Shown one piece after another: positions 45,901-60,900 of a stretch of DNA of 64,000 nucleotides; position 1 is the stretch's first letter; the number at the start of each line of letters is the position of its first letter. The position numbers were made by a program, and so were the translations under genes. Under the pieces are notes generated by a model, which saw only the letters and a list, made by a program, of their open reading frames with translations, was not told the origin of the DNA and searched no databases. This DNA comes from Alligator mississippiensis (taxonomy: Eukaryota; Chordata; Crocodylia; Alligatoridae). The DNA is taken from assembly GCF_030867095.1 (NCBI RefSeq), contig NC_081824.1, positions 115,452,162 to 115,516,161 of the forward strand, in the 5' to 3' direction.

Positions 45901-48900
45901 CCATTTCCTTAGGTGCTGAGAGGAAAAAAAGCAAAAAACGCTTAAAAATGGCAAATTTAAGTTACCTCGTATGCAAATATAGATTATAAATAATAGATTT
46001 ATATTAAATCTATCTATCTATCATCTACATACACTCTGGCAACTGAAAAAAAGTAAGCGAGATAGGCAGGTATATCACCTACAGGCATTTATACACATAC
46101 ATTTTCATGCCTGGACATGATGGAGATCTGGCACATCGGAGCAGACTCAAATAATCGAGCTCTGCATGTGAGCTGACATGCATGGCACCATGTCGCTTGC
46201 AATTGTATAAATGGTGAAATGCACACCAGCACGCAGAAAATGGCAGTAGCATGCTTTTGAACTAAAACACATAGAAGATGTTTTAGTTCAAAAAGCTCAC
46301 TGCCCCCTTTTTCTGTATGCTGACTCACGTTTCACCACTTACACAACTGCAAGTGACACAGTGCCAGGCGCTTTTCATAGTGCCCAGCGCTGCAATGCTT
46401 GCATGTGTAAAATTGCCCCTGATGGCTACCATGCCATTATAATAATTTTTTTTGGAGCTAGGTCTTAGTTGGAAATATTTCTTTTTGCAGAAACTTTCCT
46501 GCTCCTCTCCCAAAAGAAGCTAGATTTAGAATAATTTTCCTGGACACAGTGAATATTCTTTCCTTGTCACAATACAGTAAAGGTCATTATAAGCTTAATA
46601 CATGCCAGTTAGCTGTAGTTATGGTACCACAATATTGCCTCTTTCAAGTATAAGATGCTGCAGTTGTTATAGTTACCAGATGAGATTTTAGAATTTGCTA
46701 CCTCAATCCCACCTCCCCTCCCGCCACCTCCCCCCCCTCAAAAGAGTTTATTACAGAAGTAGTTTGTGGGGAAAGACTGGGACTCCATAAATGTTTTGCC
46801 AGTGCTGAATCTATCAATTTCTGTGCCAGTGACCTCTACCCAATCAAGTATTGTTGGACAGGGGGTTTCGCTGGGAGCCTTTGAGGTGGAATACCAGGAA
46901 ATTGAAGGCATCTTAAGCTTGATACAGGAAGCCTGTGTTCTACCAACAAAATGATGTGGCTCCAAAGCCTGCGTGCAATGGTGAGGTTTACCGAAATGAC
47001 ATTCAAGGCTCTCACTCTCACGACTTGCTTTCTGCCACAGAGGTGACAATATACATCTTGAGCTTATGAAGCCTGTTCTTTTGTCCTTGGGAACTACTAT
47101 TTAGGTGGCTAGTTGTTTAGTAGGAAAGTACTGCATATGCACTTCTGGCAAAGACTACCTTGCAAGCTGTGAAGCACTATGTATGTGGTATAAATCCAAG
47201 CAACAAACAATGACACTCACCGGCATTTTATCACTTAAGACCCCAAGTAATGGTGAAGACAAGGAGTAGGATAGTGCCAAGCCAAGGAACACTAATCCCA
47301 CATAGCCAGCTGGTAATTTGAACTGTAAAAACATCATAGAGTGTTAAAGTATTCCACAAGAACCACATTTTAGTTTAACTGGCAGAAATCACTGTGGTAA
47401 GTCTAGCATTTGTTTACTTCTGCCCAAATTATGTTTTCCAGTAATGTGATATCAGCTCCAAGCCACATTCTCCCCTTCAGCTTCTACCACTCCAAAGACA
47501 AACACAGTTCAAGATTTGCCTCTGGCCCATTACGCTGCCAGCTCTAACTCTCACATGTGTGAAATCTCTATTACTGAGGCTGGTATTTAAGTGGTGCCAG
47601 AATTATATCTGATATTCAGTTTTGCTGTTAGTTAATGATACATGACAAAAGTTCATCACTTCCAACCAAGTAGATGTTACAGCATTGCTTGCTTTTGATA
47701 TATTCCTTTTAGATTCTAAAACGGCACGCATTTTCAAGAGAGGAACTGAAAGGGACCTCCAGGTAGCAGGGACCCTAAATCTTACCCTTTCCAATCCAGG
47801 ATTAAAATCCCCATTTTAAAAACCAGGTAGAGTAGATTTTGAATAAGATCTCCAGCCCTAACCAGCACTCTACAAAGTATTCTGAGGCATTCCATTTTGC
47901 ATGGAATACATTCATTCAGACAGAGGGCATGAGAGCAAGAATGACACTGCTCAGCCTGATGGTGGGGGTACTACTGGAAGCAACCTCTTAATCTAGCTCT
48001 ACTAAATATTTATTGATCTCATTCCACTCTTCTTGAATGGGGGAGAGACTGACAACACACCAACCAAGAATATACCATAGCATGGTGGTCAAGGAATTAT
48101 GTATGGAGGCAAATTGCAGGTTCAAAATTCCTCAGGAAGAAGAACAAATTGAACCTGATCACCTTCATGCTAGGTGAGCGTGTGGCCACTGTGCTACTGA
48201 AACAAAGGGGAACAAATAGCAGAAGCCTCTCCACCAAAAGCAGTTTTGTAATTTTGGCCCTGGAAGTTCTCTCTCCAGACATAAATATTAGCATTTGTCA
48301 TTAAATAGTACAAAAACTGAGTTGTCAAGTCAATATGTATCCAACACACTAACACAGACTTTAATTTCAAACACCTCAGACACAAAAAAATGTTTCTGTA
48401 TGTTAGGGAAGTTAAAATCTGTTAACACGTGGATTTTGTTGTTTGTTTTGCAACACCTTAAGCCATTCGTCTTGCTAAAAATGAATATGGATCCAAAAAG
48501 CATCAGTTTCATTAAATCACAGATACAGGAGTTACTCCTTTTGTCTGATAGATAAAGTACATGAGTACAACAATTGCTTGCTGTGTGAAAGTTAGTTTGA
48601 TTTGCTCACATAACTGAAAGCTTAGTAAACTGGAAAAAGCACATTTAAGGGAACCTAGGACCCTATATTCATAGGTGTCAGCTGCCTGTGATGTCAAGTC
48701 AGTAATATAGGACAACCCTAAATAGTGAGTTACCCATATAGTATGAAGCTAAGTGAATACTTACACAGTAAGGCTGTGAACATGTTTGGTTGCTAATTCA
48801 ATTTGGAGGAGATTCGGCCAGATTTGGTGGCTGAATCTCTACATCTGAATCAAATCAGGAGACCCATTAATTTCTCCAAACCAAATAGAAAGCCTCTGAT

Positions 48901-51900
48901 TAGATTTGGAGAGATTCGATGATTTGGCTATAGACACAGCTTTATATGTTTTTTCCACGTACCTCGCATGACTTGTGAATGCTGAGATGGTGGGGGGATG
49001 GAGCGTCCTACAGGAGTGCAGGGGGGTCCCCAGCGCGCTCGGCAGTGGATCTGGAAGTGGACCAGAAGCACTTCCAGTCCACTTCTGGGTTCACTGTGGA
49101 GCACGAGGGGGATCCCCCCCCCCCATGACTGGTGCCTCCTGGGTCTGGGGAGGCACCCGGGGTCACCCTGTGGCCAATCACTGAGCTGGAGGGCTCAGGG
49201 GGAGCCACCACCAAGCACACAGGGGTCCCCCCCACGCTCCTGTGGGATGCTCCATCTGTCCCATCACTGCAGCATTCATTAAGCCACGCCTGGTACTTTG
49301 AGGTATGTAGAAAAAACATTTAAAGCTCTGTCTATGGCCGAATCACTGATTCTCCATATCAGAATCAAATCTTCAGATTCAGATTCAGCCAAATCAAATT
49401 GGGACAGTGATCCGAATCAATTAATTGAACTACTGTCCCCCATCCGAATCCTGCCGAATCCAAATCCAAACTGAATATGGCTCGCTTCGCACACCCCCAT
49501 TATGCAGTAGGAGCAGTGAATATATTAGGACATTTAATCTGAATATCATAAAATCAAATACTTCAAGTTTGTCAAGTCATTAATCAATTTCATCTTGCAC
49601 ATTAAGATGACTCACCTTCTCCGAAACAAACAGTGACATTGTGGGATCCAGAAAACCCAAGCATCCACTTAATGAAAATATAGCAAGACACAGAAGTACA
49701 ACTTTTGGCAGAAGAATAAGCTTCCAGAATGAGTCCTTGCTAGGGGCTGAATCTGTCTCAAGAGAAGAAAATAAAGAATATTTTTTTGGTAGTTCAAATT
49801 ATTGGAGATACTCATGACCCATTTTCTTTCTTCCCAGATTTAATGAACTTGCCCTCCCACTCTGATAAAAGTTGATATTTCAGAAACAAATGGAGGCAAA
49901 AAAAAGAAAAATCTTTGAGGGTCATTTCTGCATAGAATGTCAAGATCAGGGGTTTCCAGCCAGCCAGGGAAACTGGACATATTAACAAAAGTCCAGGCTT
50001 ACTTTTTCCTACCTGAATCTCTAATATTGCAACACTTAAACGTGTGTGCAGTTTCACTGGGCTCAGTGAGACAATGTTCAGTGTGACTACTGCTTACAGG
50101 CACCAACAATATCACTGGTTCAGTAAACTTCCAGGTCACAGAAACCCAAAGCTGAATACAACATAATCTGTACTGTGTTCAAAATATGGACATCATCTGA
50201 AGACAGACAAACTGTCAAAGTGTTACTAACCACAGTAAGCAGGATACAAAAGCAAGCACTTCCGTTCAGGAACTTTCTACAGAGCCTTAGAACATTTAGT
50301 CATAGTTAACTTACCGCCCACCATTATGCAATAATGAAAGCGTCATTAGTGTCATGCCCTGGCAATGTGGAGATTACCTTTTTTCAATACCAGACTGTTA
50401 TTGTTACATAAAACTACTGTCAAGCAACATTTCATCATAAAACTGGGCCATCTGAGACTTGATCTAATGAAACTGATTCACAGACTCTAAAGTCCTGGGC
50501 CTCAAAATGCAGCAAATTCTTGTTCATGTATTGCAGCACCCAAGAACCTCTCATTCCCTTAACGCAGGTCTGATTTTTCCAGGTTTTGTTACTCATGTGC
50601 TATCTACGGTATATATTTCTTAATTACAACAACAACATGCTTCAGAGTAGCCTTGCTGATACTGAGCAAAGCCAACCAATCATTTACACACGCTAAAGCT
50701 AAGACACATGATGCTGAGAAAGTGCATTTTCATACAAGAGCACTACTGTTTGCATACAAGACACAAAAAGTTAGATTCATTTCAAGTCACCTACATCCAT
50801 TATTTTCAGTTACATCAAACAAGTGCCTGATCCTGCTCTATTGAAGTCAGCTGGATTTTTGCCACTAACTTGATCAGGCTGTAGGGATAGAAAATGTCTT
50901 TAATTTCCTGTCTTAAGCTTGAATCGCTGACCCAAGGAGGAAGAGAGGCCTACCGTATTTTGGTAAGATGTACATGTTCAGAGGCACCAGGATCAGCACT
51001 ACACATCCTAGCACTATGAAAGGGATTTCATAGCCAAAGGACTGATACAAAAACCCCCCTAGAGGTGGGCCAAGCACCAGTCCAAGCCCTGAAAAAATTT
51101 CAAGGCTCCCCTAAAAAGAGTGGGGAAAGAAAAAGGAGAACAAGTGTCAGTTTGTGGTTTGTTGAAGAATTCAGACACAACAGTGATGAGGAAAACTATT
51201 TCTAACAGGAGTAATTCAATGTGGTTAGCATGGTTAGAGGGAAAACAGATTCTTAGTCACTGGAGTAAAATCACAGCTAGCAACAAGAGACTTAAAGGCC
51301 AGGAAGCAAAGGGAACACGAACATTCTCTGAAAAAAGCTATTTGAGCCTCTTAGCTTGCACTGTAGCCCAAATGTGGTTCTTGCTTTCAGTCTTAGCCAC
51401 TTCGCTGCCTAACAGGCCTGGTTCCTGTAGTACCGCACACCCACAGTGCTATCCTCTTTACCTAGTACATCTATTTGAGAGCCAAGAGTGAAATAACTAA
51501 ATTTTCTGAATACAAATTTTCTGAATAAAATGGCATCAGAATCTCAGAGAGAAGCATGAAGCATGCTCTGATTTGCCAAACTAGCTCTTACAAGTTGCCC
51601 AAAAGGTTTCTATAGAATTGTTCAGCTCATCCCCTGCACATATCCAACTACTGTAAATTTAAGATGATCCCCCCCCCCAATGATTAGATTCTATACATGG
51701 AAAATGTATACATTTGTTATAATTTTCCACATATAGAATCTAATTATGGGAGGGTCATCTTTAATTCATCCCTCCCACTGCTGCAGAGGAACAAACAGTG
51801 AGTGTGCAGGTGGTATGGGGAGGTCAGGCAGCTTACCTCCTCTGCTTATGCCTACCCCCCTGCCACCCCACCCCTTAACTTGGGGACAGGAGGAGCCTCC

Positions 51901-54900
51901 AGACCTCTTTCCCCCTCTGCTCCTCCTGTCCCCAAGAAAGGGCTGGAGCCAGAGCCGCAGCAGCTGCCAGGCCCCACACCACCCCTGTATGCAACTCTAA
52001 GATGAGGGACTTAACTGTAGAGAAAATCTTCATCTTAGAATTGAGTAAATACAGAAAGTCTAAGTTACAACACAGATACATTTGGCCCATTAAATTATAG
52101 AGACAGAATAATATGGTTACTCCCATGGGAGCAGAACAAGATCAAAATGATAGTAACCTACATAGACCTGGTCTCCTCTGGTTACAATATGTTAGTCACA
52201 ATTTCTTAGACAAAGATACTACCAAGGAAAATAAGACAATATGTATTTGCAAGTTGTAGATGATGTATACAATGTACACAAGAAGCTGTAATTGATATTG
52301 CTATACTAGCAGAGTGAAAGCAGAGGTACTCTACTGGGACAGCTATCCCTATATAGGAAGGAGAATAACTATTTTAAATGTATATATTACTGTATTAAAG
52401 AATAAATATTAGATAATATTAAAAAGGCACCTTTTAATGATAAAACAACCTCTAAATTAGGATTTTTACCAGCATAACAATATTGGCTTTAAAAAAAAAT
52501 ACACACATCAGGACAGATGCAGGGCAGAAGTGCGGGAAGGGTGCAGACATGCCCCCCAGCCAGTATGGCTGTCCCTGGCTGATCCGGGTGCTCCTTTCCC
52601 ACTCTAGTTGCGAGTTGTGGCTGCACAGGGTGCCAGGCTCGGTAGGCTACAGCAACAACAATGAGCAAGTTCCTTCTTCCACCACCTGCTCCATGCCTGC
52701 CCCTCCCACACAAGTATCCCCCAGTGACTGGGAGCAGGGTGTAGAAGGAGGAACTGCTGTCCCTGGCTGATACAGGCACAGGGGGAGCCCCAAGCCACTC
52801 CTAACCAACTCCTGCCTTGTGCTACAGGAAGCAGCCATAAAAGGAGCTTAACTCAGCTGGGGACAGCAGCAGCAGCAGCGCAGTTTCTCTTCCCAGCTCC
52901 TGGTCCTGGCCAACAAAGGATAATGGGGGCAGAGGGACAGGTGTGGAAAGGAAAAAACTGTATGCAACTACCACTGTCCCTGGCTAAGCCCAATACACCA
53001 TGCAGCAACTCCCCACAGACCCTGGCTGGAGTAGGGCAGCAATAGGAACAGCCACCGCCCCGCCCCATACCCCAAGGTCAGCTGGGGATAGCTGCAGCAG
53101 TGTTTGCTAAGGCAGTTCCCCCACCTGTGTGTGGCTGTTTCCTCCTGATTGTCCCCTGCTGACCTAGGGGCTCCAGTGAAGCCTCACTCCCATCCCCTTG
53201 TAGTCTAAGGGGCAATATGCCTCACCCACTTTAGGAAATCCTGGATCCACCCACAATGTATCCTTTGCCAAAGTTATATTGGCAACTTAAGTGGAGACTT
53301 GGGTCACTAAGTTTCCACTTCGTCTCTTTTGAGCTAACTCCAAGGTTGGGCTTTTGTTTTGTTATTTGGGTTTTTTCTTTGGTTGGGTTTTTTGGTTTTT
53401 TGGTTTTTAAGATGAGGGCAGTATTTGTGTGCTTAGAAGTGAGGAGTACAGTGTTATATCAGAATATAGAGGGATATCAGTTTTCTTTTTCTAAGATAGA
53501 AATTTGATTTTTTTCTTTTTTTTTTTAAATTAAGCTTATTTGGCTTTCCTAAAAATAAATAATCTAATCATTTTTTAGTTTACTATTGAATTCAGACTGC
53601 AAGGTGAAATCCTACTCCAGGTCTCTAGCCATATTCACTTTGACATCCCTTGTCCCATTGATGTTGGCTTGCTTTTAAAGCAAGATACTTTGTATCTTCT
53701 ACAGCTGCAACTGACCAACAGTATAGGTAATCTGTATCAGTCCCATGAGAACCCATGTGGTCTAAAGAAAACATCCCTACCCCATTCCACCCCTCCCCTC
53801 CTCCCCCTCAAAAAGAGGAGGAGGAGGCTTAGTTCCCTACTAGTTAAAGTACAAGATGGAAAACAAGACAAACTATTTTCTCCAGTCATTTACTTCAGTT
53901 TTTATCAACAGATTCATGTGGTTGCCTTAAAAAAAAAACTATTTCAGTTTCTTTCCGATAATATTCTATTCAGGTTTGAAGAAGGCCATTAGCGCAACAT
54001 ATTATATTATATATGAAAAACAGATTAATCTATACAACTCCTAAGAGTTTTTGCTTTCCTGGCTCTTCCTAATATTCTTGTGTTACTAAATTAGTTCAAA
54101 CTTGCATCGTTATTGTTCTACACCCAGACCTGCATGATTTTTATTGCACTGGTCTCATAACTAGTCCTTCATATATATTGTTTTGTTTAAGATAGATAAG
54201 CTTGTAGACAATTTACACCAGGGTGGATTGGTTTAAATCCAAGTGAAAAGCAGAAAATCTTGATTTAATTTTTTAATTTTATTTTGCATTTGCGCTTTAA
54301 TCTATATAATTACTGTTGTGAACATAGTTTCCTCTTGGCTACCCAAAGTAGCAAATTATACTTCCATTTTCAATTTTAAATGCCCTAAAGCAGTGTTTTA
54401 GGGTCATAATTAACTAAAATAAGTAAAAAAGTGTGTAACGGATAAGAAAAAAAACCCAAAATATTTTAAATGTTAAACTAATTTAGCAAAATACAACTCT
54501 AATGAGTAAAGTGAGCTAGTTGTCTTTGGTTACCATCTCTTTCAAGATTTCAGAAGTAGTAGATCTCATCCCCTTGCATCTGATTTTTATTTATAGATTG
54601 AGGAGGAAGAAGAGTCGTTTTGTCTTTCCAACCCCTGTCCATTTATTTATTTATTTATTTATTTATTTTATCAGTAGTGAAACTGAACTGACTGAATTAA
54701 CAGAAATTAAAAATGTTCTCTCTGCACTTGAAGAGGATATCCCTGTAGAAGCTTGGCACTAGAATATACTCTGATTCTAGGGATTAGCCAGTGATTTCCA
54801 TCAATTCACTAGTCCAACTTGCTTTAAAAGTTTAGCAGTAAGCACTCAGTGCTTGAATTTTTTAAAAATTATTTCAATAGATTCTGTTAAAGCCTCTACT

Positions 54901-57900
54901 TACATTGGGGTAACAATTTCAAAACAGGTTTGTTAAAATTGCTATTTATATAAATAAAACAGTAACAAAATAGGTTTTTATCCATCCTGCTTATACTGAC
55001 TGCAAGTATGATTACACATTGCTCTGATTATTTGATATAATTTGCTATGATGTCCAGTTTTGTACATACCAGTACCGTAGCTATGTTATTAGGAAAAGCA
55101 TTTGCAAGGATAGAAAATGATGCCGTCATTGCTGCAGCAAAACCTATTGCGTCCACTGCTCTAACCAAAAAACACAAACCAATGAATACTGGTCCATCAG
55201 GCACTTTGTCCAGCATGCTGAAAGAGTAAACAAAAGAATCCTTAAAACATGACTCTTCAATATCTGTGGCAGCATGGTCTAGTGGCTGTAGCACACAATT
55301 ACAAGTGAATCAGAGAGAGTTATAGGCCTTTTATTGCTTCAGTCTAGGCAAGTCACTCAACCTCTCTCAAGTGTTCTTGCTTGCTTTTTCCTCCTTGCCA
55401 CCACCAAAAAGAGAATGGGTATGTGAAGAAGGATATCCTTCTTTCCTCCGTATGAAAAAATTCCAGGACTTTCTTCTGTCGCTCCTTTTAGTATTGCCAA
55501 ACATCATTGTCACGAAACTGACTCAATTTGACTGCTTTAAACATGCATAATATGAACTAGGACCCTTTTTTAAGAGGTGGCTTGCAGGCAAAATGTAATA
55601 GGCCATACAGCTGTCAGGCAAATCTTCTCATTTGCAATGGACTTTTCCCAAAAAGCCTTCCTATTTGGTAAGGCTGGCAAGCTGTAATTTTTACTACCAT
55701 ACATAACCAGGTATTTTTTTCTCCAACAAATATGACATTTACTTGCATTTATATTACCTTCCTTCCAAGAATGAAGTGACCTTTTTAACCCCACAAAACT
55801 AGGAACATTTTCTTCAAAGCCACAAAAAAACAAAGGCACAGGGAAGTTAAGTTACCCACTCAAGATTAAAAATACTTCTTAAGATTTTCCAGCTCTTAGT
55901 TTTGTTTTAAACCAGATCTATTTTTTCATGCAAGTCAAATACACGAGAATGTTCATGCTAGATGGAAGAGACAAAGGAAAAAAAATGACTCACCCAAATA
56001 GAATAGTAACACACCCTGACATAAACATCCCAGTCACAAACATGAATTTTGCTCCAATCTGTACAAGCTGAAATTGAAAAAACAATTAGTTACATGTACT
56101 TATTGCCTCTTCAATAAAGTTTGAAAAGTCATTGATGTAGTTGAGAAAATGCATGAAAAAATTACAAACTGGAGAATGTGACTGTCAGTAACTGGCTCAC
56201 TAGCACATCTAAGAAAAATCTAAATGGTCCAACAAGAATAGCACCCTAAGAAACCTTTGCTTCTTACTAAATGGCTATGTGATTTAGCCTAGTTTTCACC
56301 ATGGCAACTCCCTGGTGCTTTCAACTGTCACAGTGCTGCATGCATTTCTAAAGGTGATATAAGAGTGACACACCCCTGCACATACAGGCTTGCCAATGGC
56401 AAGGTATCTTGGTGGTAATAAACTTGATGAACAGCTATTTTAACCAGCTTCCCCCTTCATCAGATATCTAGCAAACTACTGATTAAGAAGTCTAATCTAA
56501 AACAACTGAGCAGATACCACAAACTGCAAAAGCCCCAGATAACAGTAAATGCAGGCTCTGTGCCAAGTTGTTATCCAGAGGTGACAAGGGGACAGAAAAG
56601 AGCTTCTCCTAGAAGCCGGCTTAAAAAATAACTAACTACTGCCTTTGAAGTAGAAAGCTGTAAAGCAGTGGGTAGTAGGACATGCGCAAATTAATGCACT
56701 TCCTTTCTCCCATTTCTCAGTACTGCTAGACTGCCAAGATAGCACAATCTGCATTCATAACATAGCCTACCAACTGGAAAATGGATGGTGTTAGGCATGG
56801 CCCAGGGCTAAGTCTGGCAAACAACCCTAGTGGGCTTCAAATTCCATTCTGAATCCTCTCAATGCAAACACACATTCCTTTTTGTTTGTTTGTTTGTTTT
56901 TGAGAAATGGCCCTGATACTGCAGCAAATTTTACTGAAGCCAGAATTCTGCTATGGACTATCCACATCTCTCTTATTAACACTGAATTGTGCCTTTCTCA
57001 CCAGAGCAATTCTCAGCTATAACGCAACCCCAACAGACAATTTATACCTAGGAAAAGGAGGAAAACACTTGCAGCTATTATCAAATGCCCAAAAACTGTG
57101 TCCAAACAAAGCTGGCTGTGATGCAATCTCCTGGCTTAGAAAAAATATGAAGATGCCAACAGGTGTGGGCAGAAAGTAAGCAGGTACAATTAATAAGTAC
57201 CAAGTGAAGCAAGGCAAACCCACTGTAGAAGACAGAAGTGGCAAAAATGTCTTCTTCCTCCAAAGATCATTGGTTTGTTCTAAATACCTTTTTTATATAA
57301 AGAAGCTTTCCTGTTGGAGTTAGGCATTACAGCTGCCTATACACATGCTCAGGGGTGGAGGGGGTGTTTTAATTAGAATGGTTCCCAGAGAATCACAGTA
57401 ATTAAAACACCTCACCATCAAATATATTAAGCCCCCGTGGGTTTAAAAATGGCTGCAGGAAGCTTTAGCTAAACTTCATTCTATGAAATATTGATAAAGC
57501 ACCCCAGCAGCCATTTTTAAGCATGCTGGGGCTTATACAGATGATGGGGAGGCCACACTAGAGCATTCTAATTAGAACACAGACCAGCACATGTATGGGC
57601 AGCCTACAGGTTTAACATTGCTCTCCTTCAAAAAAATAACACAGTAGTTTAAAAAAACCCAGCAGGGTGGGGGCCCTGAGGTGGTCTGTGCACCCAATTA
57701 AAAATTTGAGGTAAAAGCCTTTTTTTCTTTTTAAAGGTAAGGACTCGTCAACAGTTTGGGGCAGGGGGAGGGGTTGCCTTGAAACATTACAATTCTAACA
57801 CCAATCACACTGGCTATACAAAATCTAGTAACTGTAAATAAAGAAAGCTTAAGGAGATGGGAGAGTTTTGAAAGGATTGTGGAAGTGTTTCACAAGAACT

Positions 57901-60900
57901 CAAGTATGATTTGCCTGTTGTTTTGGTAGTCCTATAGCAAGAGGACAGCTTTGATCACAGCATTTCTGGAGTCTACTCTGCTTGTGTTTTTGACTCCTTC
58001 CTTTCCTTGGAGGTCAGCCTGCAAGAACCTTGTTTTGTTTTTTTAAAGCCATAACAAAGCAAATAAACAACCCCCTCCTCAAAAAATCCTAGCATTCAGA
58101 CCTTCATTTTTAACCCTCTTTGGCTGGTTGTTCAGCCAGATAACAATGCTTTTTATTAAGACAGTTTACTGCAGTCTGAGGGGCAACTGCTGATGGTCAT
58201 CACAGTGCTGGGCTTCCTCCCCGTTTCTGTCTGAACCGTTGATGCCAATATGAACAATGAAAATTACAGGAAGAGGCTCCCTGGCCATAATTGCTAGAGG
58301 ACAGAGAGAATACATCAGAAAGCCTATGTCAACTTTCCAAGCCACTGAACAGCTATCTTTTTTTTTTTTTTATCACAGAAATGGGTTTTTGTCAGTTTGA
58401 GCTCTTTGCAAGTTTGTTAGGAACTATTCTATAAAGACAGAACTAAAACACTTTAAATATACTTACATACTTTCCTAATATTAAAGAAGTCAAGAAATTG
58501 AATAAAGCAAAGCATCCAAAAATCAGTCCAACAACTGTGTTACTGGCACCCTTCTTCAATGCCTGTAAAAGGAAATATTGCGACAGCCAGAATTAGAACA
58601 AAGGACAACAACAAAAGTGCTGCTCACAAAGCAAAACATTACTACTAAGTTAAATCACTTCTACATCATTTTCATTCTTCTTTACATTGAACAGATCACA
58701 AAGAAATTTCTTAAAGAAAAAAGTAACAGTAAGGAAGCACACAGAAATAACAGTAACAGTGGCAGTTCTAAACCACTGTGTTGTCCCCCCCACACCCTCT
58801 TGTGCCCCTCCTACCCCTAGTTTGTCAGGAGGCAAGACTTTACAGATGGCAGAACTCATTCAGTAAATATGTATACAGATGGCAAGCATATAGATGTCAC
58901 CTGATCTCACTACCCCTTCTGCAAGGCAGCAGCACAATAAAGTCTTCTGTCTTCACAGTATCAATCCCTTGTCTCCATATCCCAAGATATCATAAAGTGC
59001 ATTCTGCCACAGGTATGAAAATGTGTATTGGGCAAAAAGAAGATAAAGTGGCCCCACAGAAGTTATCTGGAAAAAGAGAATATGCTTTTCTTTCCCATGG
59101 GAGTTGCACTAATAAGCATGCACAGAGGGTACAGGAAAGAAATCCAGGGCAGATCCAGTGCTGACAGAGATAGGAAATGCTGGCTTATACATCCTAGTGT
59201 CTCTACAACATTTGGGAACCATTTTTGAAGCACAAGGCATCTGGATGGGAACAACATGCTGCCAACATTTAGGGAGAAAATCCTTAGCTCTCTTTACCCC
59301 ATATAGCAGTGAGTTGGCTAGCAGACATTAAGAGATTTACTCTGCAGCAGCAGTAGCAACAAGAATTCTGTGCCATCTGAACATCACATGAAAGCTGACA
59401 GATGAGCAAAGAGAGGGAAAAACTATTATCGAGAAGGGAACACACCAGAACAGAACTCCAATGTTATCCCCAGGGCTAGGTACAGACATTCAAAATGTCC
59501 AAGACAGAACTGATCCAAGTTCCATGGTTTTCTCTAAGCAGTGTAGTTTAGATTGGTAGTGACCAGAATACATATTTGCCTTTTGGTGTGGGGGGCAAAT
59601 CTTAGACCAGGTTCTGCCATTTTTAAAACAGTCTGTGTGTTTCAAACTTCTATTATGGGTATAGACTGATTTCTGATAATTGATAACAGTAAAAATGTAC
59701 GGTCTGTACTTGGACCAGGTCTGCAAAACCTGCTATGTAACCTCCAGCAAAATGCTTTTGGCCTGTCTATTTTTCCATTACCATTCCCCTCCCACCAATT
59801 TCTCAGCTTTACCTTTAGAGGCAGCATGCTGTTTGGGCCAGGTATCCTTTTTCACCATGCATTTGTACACTGTGGGCATGTCTACACATGCACTTTAACG
59901 TTCAGTAACCTATTTTACTGTGCGTTAAAGTGTCACGTAAAAAAAAAAAATGTGATTATGCTAGCATGCAGTAAAATAGGCTACCACACATTAAGTGTTA
60001 TTTAAAAACCAGGCACATTCATTTCTGCACGTTAAGGTAGCCAAATGCTCATTTCTTTAGTAACTCAGGCCTTTTACATATGTGCTCCAGAACTGTGTGG
60101 GAGGAGGGGTGCCTATGCCTTACTCATGTATAGACACTCTCACATTGGAGATACTAAATTTAATACATCTTAATGCAGCTTAAAAAGTGCCTTAATGTAC
60201 ATGTAGATGTACCATCTGGCACAGCTCACATTGCACTGGTGATGCTGCAACACAAATGTAGTTAGTCTTCTTTTCTTAAGAATTTAAAAGCTACATCAAA
60301 TGCAAATAATTGTACAGCTTGCCAAGTTGAATACTCATTTACCTCTCTTGGAAAAAAGGGTCCCAGGATTGAATAGCATATCATTGAACTGAAGTTAATA
60401 GACGCTGTTGCTATAATTGTGAATAGCTGCTCTCTGGTAAGCCTGCCGGACTCTTTGCTGAGCACTTCCGGCCCCCCATTCTCTTAAAATAAAATGTTTG
60501 CATTAGAAGATCATAAACACAGGTAAAATTTGCAAGATGCGTATGGGAAGCATGGAGAAGCAAAAAAGCATACAACCATGCAAAACACATAAAAAAAAAA
60601 CATTACCCACTGTGACCTTGAAATTAATAATCCAAGGATTTAAAAGATAAAGTTACTTTACAGTTCTGCCATTTAGAGTTCTAAAGCTATGATTCTCTTG
60701 ATGTCAATTATACAATTTTACACATTAAGGCCAGCTTCAATCCTCCAAATTGCATCCACAGAAGCCCTTTGGCTTCACTAGGGCTCTACAGGAGCCCATA
60801 GCTTTCTATACACAGAGCATCTTCCAAAAAAATCACCCTTGAACATTATTCACTCATGAAACCCCATTGAGATTAACAGGCTTATTTGGAGGAATAAGAA

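Noticed and set aside
51120-51491. 123-residue plus-strand open frame
   Set aside because: It starts next to SLC18B1 exon 6 on the opposite strand and has no domain or splice support.
55266-55300. Possible tRNA gene from the GGTCTAGTGGC box
   Set aside because: Only the A-box-like head is present; the following sequence fits a MIR/CORE-SINE, not a cloverleaf.
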